NCBI GenBank assembly: GCA_017616445.1
Contig: JAFZYE010000078.1
Location: 1-51,894, forward strand
Length of the DNA: 51,894 nt
Source: Bacteroidaceae bacterium
GTDB lineage: Bacteria; Bacteroidota; Bacteroidia; Bacteroidales; Bacteroidaceae
Direction: 5' to 3'
Shown here: positions 41,401 through 49,944 of the stretch, one piece after another
Numbering within the stretch: the first letter of the stretch is position 1
How the letters are laid out: every line of letters begins with the position of its first letter
Translations under genes and position numbers: made by a program
The notes under the pieces: model-generated
The model's database searches: none
Seen by the model: the letters and a program-made list of their open reading frames with translations, nothing else
What the model was told of the DNA's origin: nothing

Positions 41401-41449
41401 TCACCCGTTCTACCAAATCACAGGCCACTCTATTTAGAAACTCATTCAT
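38420..41449 (-). CDS. addB: AddB-like subunit of the helicase-nuclease, PD-(D/E)XK family
   Basis: 1009 residues. The N-terminal part has an inactive-helicase-like region (HTVVFPNKRASLFFNQYL). The C-terminal third is a PD-(D/E)XK nuclease (VFGSIFHNAMEWFY, GGVIDREDIVTI, RIVDYKTS) and ends with cysteines TRCQKCPFALLCNRR, the type of cluster that binds Fe-S in AddB. The upstream gene encodes the UvrD-like partner, so together they form an AddAB-type (RecBCD-equivalent) machine for double-strand break repair. The symbol is given by role; sequence identity to classical AddB is low, as usual in Bacteroidota. Confidence 0.85.
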   Translation of the reverse strand: MNEFLNRVACDLVERVNQQKGLMSDHTVVFPNKRASLFFNQYLTNYITPPFWAPHYTTISEMYQALSQLTVADKSLLVYYLYKAYIEVTKNQETFDQFYSWGEILLNDFEDIDNNMVDATKLFINITDIEQLTDFDFIDKEQEEIIRRLFNNFSTEAITELHKRYLQMWNAMPAIYHAFRSSLQQCGLAYDGMMKRTIAEQLKACKADDPLRETVLSRYSHVSIVGFNVLNKTDKILFRFLRDNCDVRFYWDYDEAYKDESAFEAGMFINENILLFGDSLADSPESHQGFKEPKDIGFVAASTDNAQCQYVEEWLQQTLKNNEPLNKTAIVLCDEHLLMPTLRAIPSTYGADQQPTLLNITMGYPLQSTPVASFVTSLLELYFRGWMGVSKKSSEGKWRYIYAEKVLLHPYMMLMNKQGALDLLTLFRHNNTTYPNVSDFKGEFIEDVFATPPVGHLSVLRHTADIIQRVAIRLSNSEMQHQQLSSALYAESIYAAWTMLNNYSDLMENHGLEFTSPDTLIRLIRQSISSKSIAFHGEPAVGIQLMGILETRNLDFDNVIMLSVNEGTLPKNTSHTSFILHFLRKANGMTTAERQLGLYAYYFYRLLQRAKHVTLVYNESTDGLHRGEMSRFMMQLKYEKERILSPESTLKEFAITNPTDPTTTLAESGEKPSGLSVVKTSKVVQDALNAIKSLSPTALNNYLNCPFLFYLEHVCGYRQEEVISEDVADNVFGSIFHNAMEWFYKDKIKSELDRQFFLQFINDNNGNLTISKQGQHRIRRCVDKGFAVEMFHIDEHLVANDQFTLDLNGTQLLNHEVIARYMEKQIKNDYQLAPLIIKGTEEKYYQDVHFEVGGQQRSIKIGGVIDREDIVTINGRRHYRIVDYKTSVNKQKADSIEDLFTPSPNRSGYIFQAFYYCEVRMAAAHESGDPLEAIMPTLLYIKHTMDADSPAILLGKEPITDYQQLCHEEFHERLTALLSEIFDTTKTFEQTSDTTRCQKCPFALLCNRR

Positions 41450-41451
41450 TT

Positions 41452-41520
41452 TTAATTCTTAACTCTTAACTCCTAACTCCTAACTCTTAACTCCTAACTC
41501 CTAACTCCTAACTCCTAACT
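41452..41520 (-). repeat. heptamer array between addA and addB
   Basis: About nine TAACTCC/TAACTCT units on the plus strand, in 7-base phase, ending in the last three codons of addA. Sense-strand units GTTAGGA each hold TAG. Confidence 0.88.
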
Positions 41521-44500
41521 TCCTCTATCTCATTATTCTTCAAATACCACAGGTATCCGTGTACGTTGTGCATACCCATCTTTTTCAGCAAGTTGATATA
41601 CTTCCTCACTTGCCATTTGTAATCTGCGTTTTTCTGTCCTGTCTTGTAATCTATTACGATGGTTTCATTCTCGTTATAGATGACTCTGTCGGGACGTTTC
41701 GAGAGTGCAACACCTTTCTCAACCGTGATGATGCTGCATTCGTTCTGTACTTTCCATGAAGGGTCGAACCAATTACGTGCCTGTGGGTTTCCGATGAGTT
41801 GGGCGATCATTTGCTCGAGCTCATCGGCAAAAGTCTTATCGCTCAGTACACCTTCCTGACGGAGCTGGTTCATCACTTTTGGAATATCGTTTAAGTAACG
41901 AATTGACTCAAATATCTTGTGTACAACCAATCCTTTGCTGATGTACGACATCTCCTCTCCCGTTTCATTGTCGGCCACGAATTCCTTAGAGCGGTTCGAC
42001 TGCCGGAACTCCACTTTCATGTCGTTGTCCATGTAGTCAACCTCAATGCTGTTTTCGCGTGCTTTGCTGGCACAATGTGGTACAATCGTTCCTATAGGGA
42101 GCTTCATGCCTTCAGTTGCGCTTCTGATGACATCCTGTGTTGTATATCCTTTCTCTTTATCCGTAACGATGAAGAGGTTGTGAACGGCTCGTGTGAATGC
42201 GACATATAGCAGATTGAGGTTGTCAACATAGTTTTTCATCTTCTCCTGTTCGTAATACTTGCCGAATGCAGTTTCATGGAGATCTTTGTTGAATTGTACG
42301 GGAATTACAGGTAGATGTTCTCCGTCGTCGTGCTCACACCAGATGATCGTTTCATCTCCTTCCATGCCCCAGTTACAGTAGGGGAGAATGACCGTATGAA
42401 ACTCCAGACCTTTCGATTTATGAATTGACATCAGCTGTATGCCGCTGATGCTCGCAGCTGGTATCGTCTTTGTATGTAGTGTCTCTTCCCAGTAGTTGAT
42501 CAGTCCGTGTAGGTCGGCACCCTTGTCCTCGACGAATGCTGCCACCTCATCCATGAAGCAGAACAGATAGGGCGACTGATTCTTAAGGGTGTCCAGTCTG
42601 AAGAGTCGATGCAGTTCTACGCAGAGTTCGTACAGCGGTAGCACTTGCAACTCCTCCATACGCTCGACAAAACCTTCTGGCAGCATGTCGGCCCATTCTT
42701 CCTCTGTCGCTTGCAGCACTTGTTCTGCACCCTCACTCGTCACCTGTTTTCCGCAGACGAGTGTCTGATACTTCATCGCAAGCGTCATGAATAGAAAAAT
42801 ATAGAATGGGCGTTGGTTGGGTTCGTAAGCTTGGCCTGTATAGTTGGCAATCACCTTCATGGCGAGCATCATGATGTCGAGCGCATCCGATGCATCGAGT
42901 TGATAGGCTTCGTCGCTCACGACCTTCACTTCGGGCATCACGTCCTTCAGGTAGTTGGAAATCTTCTTAAGGTGTCTTCTGTAACGAATCAGAATCGCTA
43001 TGTCGTTTGCTTGCACATGCTGATTGTATATCAGATTGTGTACGATACGAACCACCTCGTCCAACATTCTGTCTTTGCCGGCTTCATCCTTCTCGTTTTC
43101 TTGGACATCCTGCTGGTCTGCCTTGTCAAGATCTACAACCTCCACATATCCGCATCCTGCATGACGGGCATCCTGGTGTTGTTCCACCTCATTGTAAGCA
43201 GTCTCAATTTCTTTCGAGTCAGTTGATATGGGGTATTGCTGACGGAAGTGACTGGCAACATCTGCACGAGCTTTTATGAAGAACTTGTTGTTGAAGTCTA
43301 CGATATGTTCATCGCTTCTTCGGTTTGTGTCGAGTGCTTTCTGTAGGCTTTCTTCGTCAATCACGCCTCGGAACACCACGTTCTTTCCGATGTTGTTCAG
43401 GATGCTCCAATCGCTGTTGCGCCAACGGTAGATACTTTGTTTCACATCGCCTACAATCAGGCACATGCATCCTCGGTCGATACATTCCTTGATAAGCGGT
43501 ATGAAGTTTTTCCATTGCAGTTCGCTCGTATCTTGGAATTCATCAATCATAATGTATTTGAACGACGAAGCAGCTTTCTCGTAGATGAACGGAATGTCGT
43601 TTCCGTTGATGATTTCATTCAGTTTGTATGCTGTGTCGGCCAGGATGAATCGGTTGGTTTCGTTGTTGATGTTACGGAGTGTGGTGTCGACCATCTTCAA
43701 CAGGCTCATCTGGTTCAGGTTCTTCAGAATCGCCTCGCAGGTTTTTTCCTGGCCTCTCAACTCCATTTCGCGCTCGAACATCTGCTTGAATCTGGGTTGA
43801 TGCAGCCTGTTCAGTTCTTCGTCCTTCAACCATGCTGCATCTGGATCCTCTTCAAGTGCGGCAGGTATCTTTGGGGACTTTCCAATTGCAATCTTAGACA
43901 GGAAACCATAAACACCTGTCTGCCCTTTGATGAACATCGGCGGCTCTAGTGCATACTCTTCGCAGTATTGCAGAAACGACTGGGCATTCTCCCTATGTTG
44001 TTGCTGTATGGCTTCCTTGGCTTGATACAAATCTTGTTTGTAGTTAACGAAGAATCCTTTCTTGCTTGTTCGCTCGTTGATGAGCTTCTCGTTTTGCAGG
44101 TACTTCTCGTTGAAGATGTTTTGGCTGAATTTCGTTACCTCATTTTCTATCTTCCAGTTCTTTTCCTGATTGTTAAGCTTGTCCTGAACGTATGCCAGCA
44201 CGGCATTGTACACGCTGTCTCCTTGGCGCATCCGCTCAATCATCTTGTGCACAGCATCAGCAAGCGCCTCCTCTTGATTCAGATCGACGCGCAGGTTGGC
44301 CGTAAGGTTCAGTTCCCGTGCCAGGTCGCGTATGATGCTTTGGAAGAAGGAGTCGATTGTTTCGATGCGGAAATGGCTGTAATCGTGCAGGATCAGGGCG
44401 AGCGCTCTTTGGCAGTTCTTTCTGATGCTCAGTTCCGACATGCTGTCCTTGAAACGCTCTTGTAATACGCTGAAATACTTGTCGGAATCGGGATCATTGG

Positions 44501-44696
44501 TGGCAATCCCGTGCAGCGTGTCCACGATACGGCTCTTCATCTCGTTCGTAGCCTTGTTGGTGAAAGTCACAGCAAGTATATGCTTGTAGTTCTCCGGCTG
44601 ATCCAAGAGCAGGCTGATATATTCTATCGTGAGTGTGAACGTCTTACCGCTTCCTGCCGAAGCACGTCCCACTTTCAGTTTTCCGATATTAGTCAT
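41508..44696 (-). CDS. addA: AddA-like UvrD/Rep helicase with C-terminal nuclease
   Basis: 1062 residues. Helicase motifs: Walker A GRASAGSGKTFTLT, VTFTNKATNEM, later YIMIDEFQDTSELQW (Walker B), VGDVKQSIYRWRN, SIHKSKGLEF and LYVAFTRAVHNL. The C-terminal PD-(D/E)XK nuclease has RVIYNENETIVIDYKTGQ. It unwinds and digests DNA ends with AddB. The start overlaps the end of the GT2 gene by eight bases, so translation is coupled. The final residues VRS and the TAG stop come from a GTTAGGAGTTAG heptamer array. Confidence 0.93.
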   Translation of the reverse strand: MTNIGKLKVGRASAGSGKTFTLTIEYISLLLDQPENYKHILAVTFTNKATNEMKSRIVDTLHGIATNDPDSDKYFSVLQERFKDSMSELSIRKNCQRALALILHDYSHFRIETIDSFFQSIIRDLARELNLTANLRVDLNQEEALADAVHKMIERMRQGDSVYNAVLAYVQDKLNNQEKNWKIENEVTKFSQNIFNEKYLQNEKLINERTSKKGFFVNYKQDLYQAKEAIQQQHRENAQSFLQYCEEYALEPPMFIKGQTGVYGFLSKIAIGKSPKIPAALEEDPDAAWLKDEELNRLHQPRFKQMFEREMELRGQEKTCEAILKNLNQMSLLKMVDTTLRNINNETNRFILADTAYKLNEIINGNDIPFIYEKAASSFKYIMIDEFQDTSELQWKNFIPLIKECIDRGCMCLIVGDVKQSIYRWRNSDWSILNNIGKNVVFRGVIDEESLQKALDTNRRSDEHIVDFNNKFFIKARADVASHFRQQYPISTDSKEIETAYNEVEQHQDARHAGCGYVEVVDLDKADQQDVQENEKDEAGKDRMLDEVVRIVHNLIYNQHVQANDIAILIRYRRHLKKISNYLKDVMPEVKVVSDEAYQLDASDALDIMMLAMKVIANYTGQAYEPNQRPFYIFLFMTLAMKYQTLVCGKQVTSEGAEQVLQATEEEWADMLPEGFVERMEELQVLPLYELCVELHRLFRLDTLKNQSPYLFCFMDEVAAFVEDKGADLHGLINYWEETLHTKTIPAASISGIQLMSIHKSKGLEFHTVILPYCNWGMEGDETIIWCEHDDGEHLPVIPVQFNKDLHETAFGKYYEQEKMKNYVDNLNLLYVAFTRAVHNLFIVTDKEKGYTTQDVIRSATEGMKLPIGTIVPHCASKARENSIEVDYMDNDMKVEFRQSNRSKEFVADNETGEEMSYISKGLVVHKIFESIRYLNDIPKVMNQLRQEGVLSDKTFADELEQMIAQLIGNPQARNWFDPSWKVQNECSIITVEKGVALSKRPDRVIYNENETIVIDYKTGQKNADYKWQVRKYINLLKKMGMHNVHGYLWYLKNNEIEEVRS

Positions 44697-45579
44697 GACG
44701 GTAGAAGCTTAATAGAGTCAACAGTTTATAGAGGTCAAATATGTGGAGGTTAGGGTGGGGGCCACACAGGTTTTCGCGCATTTTCGCTCTCACCAGTGAA
44801 AACATGCCGCATAGTATGCCAGTCAAATGCCAACGTTTGAGTCGTTGTGCGTGTGCGAGCAACCGTGAGTAACCGTCGATTCTGTCCTTTATATTATATA
44901 AGGTGGCGATTGCCTCTTCCGTCTTCTTCACAAATGCTGCATTGGTTTCGAAGTGCGAGAATCCTACGGGATTATCAATACTGGTGACCATAATACCACT
45001 TTCGCTCAGTTGTTTCCCATACAGCACGTCTTCATACCCATATTTGTTGATGTTCTCATCCAAAGGATGGTCGAGGAACACTTGTCGCTTCACCATGAAG
45101 TTGGAGGTGTGGAAGTCGCGGTTGGCATCTGTGTTGTCGGCATGTTTCCTGTTCAGATGACGTGCCCGATACTCATACTGATACCTTAAGTTCCCCTTCA
45201 TGTTGTCGTTCCTTTCCACCTGATAGCCGCCTTGGCAGATGTCAGCATCGGTTTCAAGGTATCGCTGGATATAGTTGTCCGAGATGATATCCATGTGACT
45301 GTCGATAAACAGTAGTTTGTCGCCTTTTGCCCGTTTGGCAAGCAGATTCCTGATTCTACTTCTGCCGATATTCTCCTCCAGATGCATAAAGGTGCATCCC
45401 GTGAGTGTTTCGAGGGTAGCTTTTACCTTCATCCAAATATCTGTCTGCGAAGCGTCATCCGCAACGACAATCTCGTAGTCAAATGCCGTTGTTTTGACTC
45501 TTGCTTCGCATTGCTGGTGTAAACGTTTCACCAACTCGCTACAATCATACTCAAATGTAGGAATAAGAATGGACAACAT
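44689..45579 (-). CDS. glycosyltransferase family 2
   Basis: 296 residues. GT-A fold landmarks: MLSILIPTFEYDCSELVKRL, EIVVADDASQTD, ENIGRSRIRNLLAKRAKGDKLLFIDSHMDI (DSH in place of DxD) and later a region GYEDVLYGKQLSESG that fits the catalytic ED. It likely adds a sugar to a surface or lipid-linked glycan; donor and acceptor are unknown. Its end overlaps the addA start. The gene is first in the GT2-addA-addB operon, an odd functional mix. Confidence 0.88.
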   Translation of the reverse strand: MLSILIPTFEYDCSELVKRLHQQCEARVKTTAFDYEIVVADDASQTDIWMKVKATLETLTGCTFMHLEENIGRSRIRNLLAKRAKGDKLLFIDSHMDIISDNYIQRYLETDADICQGGYQVERNDNMKGNLRYQYEYRARHLNRKHADNTDANRDFHTSNFMVKRQVFLDHPLDENINKYGYEDVLYGKQLSESGIMVTSIDNPVGFSHFETNAAFVKKTEEAIATLYNIKDRIDGYSRLLAHAQRLKRWHLTGILCGMFSLVRAKMRENLCGPHPNLHIFDLYKLLTLLSFYRHD

Positions 45580-45594
45580 TTCCCAATTTTTTCA

Positions 45595-45603
45595 ACAAAG
45601 TTA
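45595..45603 (-). promoter_or_regulatory. -7-like element of the GT2-addAB operon
   Basis: TAACTTTGT on the minus strand, one base off TAnnTTTGC, 16 bases before the ATG; transcription would be almost leaderless. No -33 box is clear. Confidence 0.45.
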
Positions 45604-45654
45604 CAATATTTTTCCAAAAGTTGTGAGAAAAATGCAAAAAAAACACAAAAATTG

Positions 45655-45686
45655 TTGGTTGCATAAAATAATTATATTAACTTTGC
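45655..45686 (+). promoter_or_regulatory. promoter of the small HTH gene
   Basis: -33-like TTGG at 45655 and -7 TAACTTTGC at 45678-45686 with 19 bases between. It is divergent from the GT2 promoter, so one intergenic region controls both units. Confidence 0.75.
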
Positions 45687-45757
45687 AACGAACTCAATAA
45701 GTATTAGTCGAGTCACAAATCAAACTTATTTATAACCCTTAAAAACAATTTAAAACG

Positions 45758-45982
45758 ATGATTCACATTGGACAAGCAATTGAGGCAGAATTAAGAAATC
45801 AAGAACGTACTGTATCTTGGCTTTCACGCCGTTTGGAGTGCGATAGAACAAAAATCTATCAGATATTCCACAAGCCTGCTATTAAAACCGATATGCTGAT
45901 GAAAATCAGTATTGTTTTGAACAAGGACTTTTTCAAGATATTGGAAGAAGAGTATAAGGCTGAACTGAAGGCAAGAAAATAA
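45758..45982 (+). CDS. small HTH (XRE-like) protein
   Basis: 74 residues: IGQAIEAELRNQERTVSWLSRRLECDRTKIYQIFHKPAIKTDMLMKISIVL has the spacing of an XRE helix-turn-helix, with a short charged tail (EEEYKAELKARK). It has its own promoter and a hairpin terminator after it. It may repress its own divergent region, including the GT2-addAB operon. Proteins of this size and type are common in Prevotella and Bacteroides and their targets are unknown. Confidence 0.8.
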   Translation: MIHIGQAIEAELRNQERTVSWLSRRLECDRTKIYQIFHKPAIKTDMLMKISIVLNKDFFKILEEEYKAELKARK

Positions 45983-46005
45983 GTTGTCTTTCGTCACGGA
46001 AATAT

Positions 46006-46048
46006 AACCTACTGTTGTTCCGGCTATGCTTGGACAAAGTAGGTTTTT
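46006..46048 (+). terminator. terminator after the small HTH gene
   Basis: AACCTACT (46006-46013) pairs with AGTAGGTT (46038-46045), the loop contains a second small stem (TGT-CC/GG-ACA) and a T-run follows. Confidence 0.7.
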
Positions 46049-46070
46049 GTTTGACAGTAATTGAATATAC

Positions 46071-47339
46071 ATGCTACAACCTTTAGCAGAGCGAATGCGT
46101 CCTCAGACGCTGGATGACTATATCGGACAAAAACACCTGGTGGGTGAAGGAGCCGTGATACGCCGCATGATCGAACAGAAGCGTGTCGCCTCGTTCATCT
46201 TGTGGGGACCTCCGGGTGTTGGCAAGACCACTTTGGCCAATATCATCGCCAAGACCCTTGAAGTGCCGTTCTATACACTTAGTGCTGTCACAAGTGGTGT
46301 GAAGGATGTGCGAGATGTCATCGATCGTGCCAAGTCGTCCAGATTCTTTGCTACAGGTAATCCCATTCTCTTTATCGACGAAATCCACCGGTTCTCCAAG
46401 AGTCAGCAGGACTCGCTCCTGGGAGCGGTCGAACAAGGTGTTGTTACATTGATTGGTGCTACGACAGAGAATCCTTCGTTCGAAGTGATACGTCCTTTGT
46501 TGAGCAGATGTCAGGTGTATGTGCTGAACCCGTTGGAGTCAGACGATTTGCTCCAGTTGGTCAATCTTGCCCTGCACAAGGACCCGATGCTGAAAGACCG
46601 CCAGATTGAAGTGAAAGAGACGGATGCGCTGCTTCGTTATTCCGGAGGTGATGCCCGGAAACTGCTGAACATCCTCGAACTGACCCTTCAGGAATCAGAT
46701 GTGATAACCGATGAGATTGTTACCAAGTGCTTGCAACAGAACCCGTTGGCATACGACAAGGACGGTGAGATGCACTACGACCTCATTTCGGCCTTCATCA
46801 AAAGTATCCGTGGAAGCAATCCCGATGCAGCCATCTACTATCTGGCTCGTATGATTGAAGGAGGCGAACAACCTGAGTTCATCGCCCGTCGCTTGGTCAT
46901 TTCGGCGAGCGAGGATATCGGTCTTGCCAATCCGAACGCACTCCTGCTTGCAAATGCGGCATTCGATGCTGTTCATAAGTTGGGTTGGCCCGAAGGCCGT
47001 ATTCCTTTAGCAGAGGCTACGGTGTATCTGGCAACCAGCCCGAAGAGCAATTCTGCTTATCTGGCAATCGATAACGCATTACAATATGTGCAACAAAGCG
47101 GTAACCTCCCTGTTCCTCTGCATCTGCGTAATGCACCTACCAAACTGATGGCGCAATTAGGATATGCGAAGGGGTATAAGTATGCACACGACTACGAGGG
47201 AAATTTCGTGCGTCAGCAATTCCTTCCCGATGAGGCTCAGGGTCAGCAATTCTGGATTGCGCAGAACAATCCCCAGGAAGCCAAACTGAAGGAACGCATG
47301 GACAAGTTGTGGGATGGACCCCCTAACCCAGGGATTTAG
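46071..47339 (+). CDS. rarA: replication-associated recombination protein A (AAA+ ATPase)
   Basis: 422 residues, normal length for RarA/MgsA. LAERMRPQTLDDYIGQKHLVG opens the protein, Walker A is GPPGVGKTTLA, Walker B LFIDEIHRF, sensor 1 LIGATTENPSFEV, and the clamp-loader-like C-terminal domain follows (SGGDARKLLNILE, YYLARMIEGGEQPEFIARRL). RarA acts at stalled replication forks. It is followed by the hairpin element copy B, whose left arm begins beside the TAG stop, and then mutS2. Confidence 0.97.
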   Translation: MLQPLAERMRPQTLDDYIGQKHLVGEGAVIRRMIEQKRVASFILWGPPGVGKTTLANIIAKTLEVPFYTLSAVTSGVKDVRDVIDRAKSSRFFATGNPILFIDEIHRFSKSQQDSLLGAVEQGVVTLIGATTENPSFEVIRPLLSRCQVYVLNPLESDDLLQLVNLALHKDPMLKDRQIEVKETDALLRYSGGDARKLLNILELTLQESDVITDEIVTKCLQQNPLAYDKDGEMHYDLISAFIKSIRGSNPDAAIYYLARMIEGGEQPEFIARRLVISASEDIGLANPNALLLANAAFDAVHKLGWPEGRIPLAEATVYLATSPKSNSAYLAIDNALQYVQQSGNLPVPLHLRNAPTKLMAQLGYAKGYKYAHDYEGNFVRQQFLPDEAQGQQFWIAQNNPQEAKLKERMDKLWDGPPNPGI

Positions 47340-47340
47340 T

Positions 47341-47440
47341 AGTGAGTGGTGAGAGGTGAGTGGTGAGTGGTGAGAGGATACCATTGGATGGATACACAAG
47401 CGAACTTTTCTCTTACCTCTTACACCTTACCTCTTACCTC
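47341..47440 (+). repeat. hairpin element with heptamer arms, copy B
   Basis: Left arm of GTGAGTG/GTGAGAG units (47341-47376), core 47377-47410, right arm of CTTACCT/CTTACAC units (47410-47440). The core shares 24 of 34 positions with copy A. A short AAACTAT/AAACTTT array follows (47450-47480). Confidence 0.75.
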
Positions 47441-47484
47441 AAAAAGCTTTAAACTATAAACTATAAACTTTAAACTTTAATAAA

Positions 47485-49944
47485 TTGGTTTACCCAGAGA
47501 ACTTTGAAGCGAAGATAGGATTCGATGTAATCCGAACGATGTTGAAGGAGGCATGTCTTTGTCCCCTTGGTGAGGAACGTGTGGATGCGATGCAGTTCTC
47601 TGCACAATTCGATTCCATCCAGCTGGCATTGCAGCAAACTGCTGAGTTTGTTCGTGTGCTGCGTGAGGAGGAATTCCCCGATCAGCATTTCTTTGATGTG
47701 CGTCCGGCTTTGCGACGCATCAAGATACCCAATACATATCTGTTGGTCGATGAACTCTTTGACCTGCAACGTTCGTTGACATCTATCGACCTGATTGTTC
47801 ATTTCTTCTTTCGACAGGTCGAAGGTGATGAACTGCCCGTCTATCCTCAGCTTCTGGCGCTTTCTAAAAACATCAAGACCTACCCGAACATCGTGCGTCG
47901 CATCAGTCAGATTCTTGACAAGTATGGCGAGGTGAAGGACTCGGCTACGGTTGAACTGATGCGTATCCGCCAGGAGAAGATGAACACATCGAACAGTATT
48001 TCCGGTATGCTACACCGTATTCTTCGTGAGGCAAAGGATGAGGGTGTGGTCGATAAAGATGCTGCACCAACCATGCGCGACGGGCGTCTGGTCATCCCTG
48101 TAGCACCTGCGATGAAGCGCAAAATCAACGGTATCGTTCACGATGAGTCTGATTCAGGACGGACAGTTTATATCGAACCAGCGGATGTGGTCGAGGCCAA
48201 TAACCGAATCCGTGAACTTGAGGGCGAGGAGCGTCGTGAGATCGTTCGCATCCTCACGGTCTTCTCTGATTCCATCCGTCCGATGGTGCTTGACATGATT
48301 CAGTCGTATGAGTTTCTGGGCGATATAGATTTTATCCGTGCAAAGGCTAAGTTTGCCATTCGGACGGATGCCATCATGCCAACCCTTGAACAGCGTCAGC
48401 ATATTGACCTTGATATGGCCGTTCATCCTTTGCTGCGAATGTCTTTGGAGAAACACGGCCGTCAGGTCGTTCCGCTCGATATCCGTCTCGACGGAAAACA
48501 ACGCATCCTGCTCATTTCCGGACCAAATGCGGGTGGTAAGTCAGTCTGTCTGAAGACCGTTGGTTTGTTGCAGTATATGCTCCAGTGTGGATTGCTGCTA
48601 CCTGTTTCCGAGAGCTCTTCGGTGGGTATCTTCAACAACATCTTCATCGATATTGGCGACGAGCAGAGTCTTGAGAACGACCTGTCAACTTATTCTTCAC
48701 ACCTGATGAACATGAAGTTCATGATGAAGAACGCCAACTACTCCACGCTGATTCTCATCGATGAGTTTGGTGGAGGAACAGAACCCCAGATAGGTGGAGC
48801 CATTGCACAGTCTGTCCTCAAACGCTTCAACGACAAGAAAGCCTTTGGTGTTATCACTACCCATTATCAAAACCTGAAGGAATATGCGCAGGACACGCCT
48901 GGCATCATCAATGGAGCCATGCTCTACGACCGTCAGCAGATGCAACCCCTCTTCCAGTTGCGAATCGGCAACCCTGGCAGTTCGTTTGCCATCGAGATAG
49001 CACGCAAGATTGGTATTCCTGAAGATGTCATCGCTGAGGCATCCCAGTTGGTGGGACAGAACTACATCTCAGCCGATAAGTACCTGCAAGATATCTCACG
49101 TGATAAGCGGTATTGGGAAAACAAACGTCAGGAGATTCATCATAAGGAGAAGAAACTCGAGTCGACCATCCAGCGTTACGAAGATGAGTTCGACCGCATC
49201 CATGCGCAGAAGCACGAGATTATAGCAAAGGCGAAGGCTGAGGCGCAGCAGCTCTTGGACAGCTCGAACGCCAAGATTGAACGTACCATTCGCGACATCA
49301 AGCAGGCACAGGCCGAGCGTGAACGAACCAAGCAAGTGCGTGAGAAACTCACCCGCTTCAAGGATCATGTCGATACCTTCCACAAGACAGATGAAGAACG
49401 GCAAAAGCGAGCTTCCCAAAAAGAAGAAATGTCAGGCTCTCGCCCAGTAAGTGATGGTGGGACAAAGACTTCATCCCTTGCTGAATTCACGGTAGGCAGC
49501 TATGTCAAGATGAAAGGACAGACGACAACGGGTCGCATCCTCAAACTCAACGGGAATGAAGCACTCGTGGCTTTTGGTGCCATACAGACCAATGTGAAAC
49601 TCAATCGGCTCGAACCGTCACAGGCCCCCAAGGCAGCGACTCGCGAAGTGACGTTCGTCACCTCGCATACACAGGATCAGATTCGTGAGACTACGCTCCA
49701 TTTCTCAGGCGAGATAGATGTGCGTGGATTGCGTGGCGATGAGTGTATGCAGACCATCAGCCTATATATCGATGATGCATTGGTGGCTAACGCCTCACGC
49801 ATCCGAATCCTTCATGGTACAGGTAACGGCATCCTCCGTCAACTCATCCGACAATACCTTGATACCATCCCCGAAGTGACAGAATATCACGACGAACATC
49901 CCCAATTCGGCGGTTCCGGCATTACTGTGGTAGATCTTGGTTAA
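47485..49944 (+). CDS. mutS2: endonuclease MutS2
   Basis: 819 residues starting with TTG at 47485. No ATG or GTG is available at the conserved position, and the first residues VYPENFEAKIGFDVIRTML match the family start, so TTG is the real start. MutS core helices span to about 330, then the ATPase (Walker A SGPNAGGKSVCLK, Walker B LILIDEFGGGTEPQIGG, STYSSHLMNM), a long coiled coil (about 530-650), a KOW-like segment and the C-terminal Smr nuclease domain (IDVRGLRGDECMQT, ILHGTGNGILRQLIR). MutS2 counters recombination and in some bacteria rescues collided ribosomes. The TAA falls in a GGTTAATT repeat. Confidence 0.97.
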   Translation: MVYPENFEAKIGFDVIRTMLKEACLCPLGEERVDAMQFSAQFDSIQLALQQTAEFVRVLREEEFPDQHFFDVRPALRRIKIPNTYLLVDELFDLQRSLTSIDLIVHFFFRQVEGDELPVYPQLLALSKNIKTYPNIVRRISQILDKYGEVKDSATVELMRIRQEKMNTSNSISGMLHRILREAKDEGVVDKDAAPTMRDGRLVIPVAPAMKRKINGIVHDESDSGRTVYIEPADVVEANNRIRELEGEERREIVRILTVFSDSIRPMVLDMIQSYEFLGDIDFIRAKAKFAIRTDAIMPTLEQRQHIDLDMAVHPLLRMSLEKHGRQVVPLDIRLDGKQRILLISGPNAGGKSVCLKTVGLLQYMLQCGLLLPVSESSSVGIFNNIFIDIGDEQSLENDLSTYSSHLMNMKFMMKNANYSTLILIDEFGGGTEPQIGGAIAQSVLKRFNDKKAFGVITTHYQNLKEYAQDTPGIINGAMLYDRQQMQPLFQLRIGNPGSSFAIEIARKIGIPEDVIAEASQLVGQNYISADKYLQDISRDKRYWENKRQEIHHKEKKLESTIQRYEDEFDRIHAQKHEIIAKAKAEAQQLLDSSNAKIERTIRDIKQAQAERERTKQVREKLTRFKDHVDTFHKTDEERQKRASQKEEMSGSRPVSDGGTKTSSLAEFTVGSYVKMKGQTTTGRILKLNGNEALVAFGAIQTNVKLNRLEPSQAPKAATREVTFVTSHTQDQIRETTLHFSGEIDVRGLRGDECMQTISLYIDDALVANASRIRILHGTGNGILRQLIRQYLDTIPEVTEYHDEHPQFGGSGITVVDLG

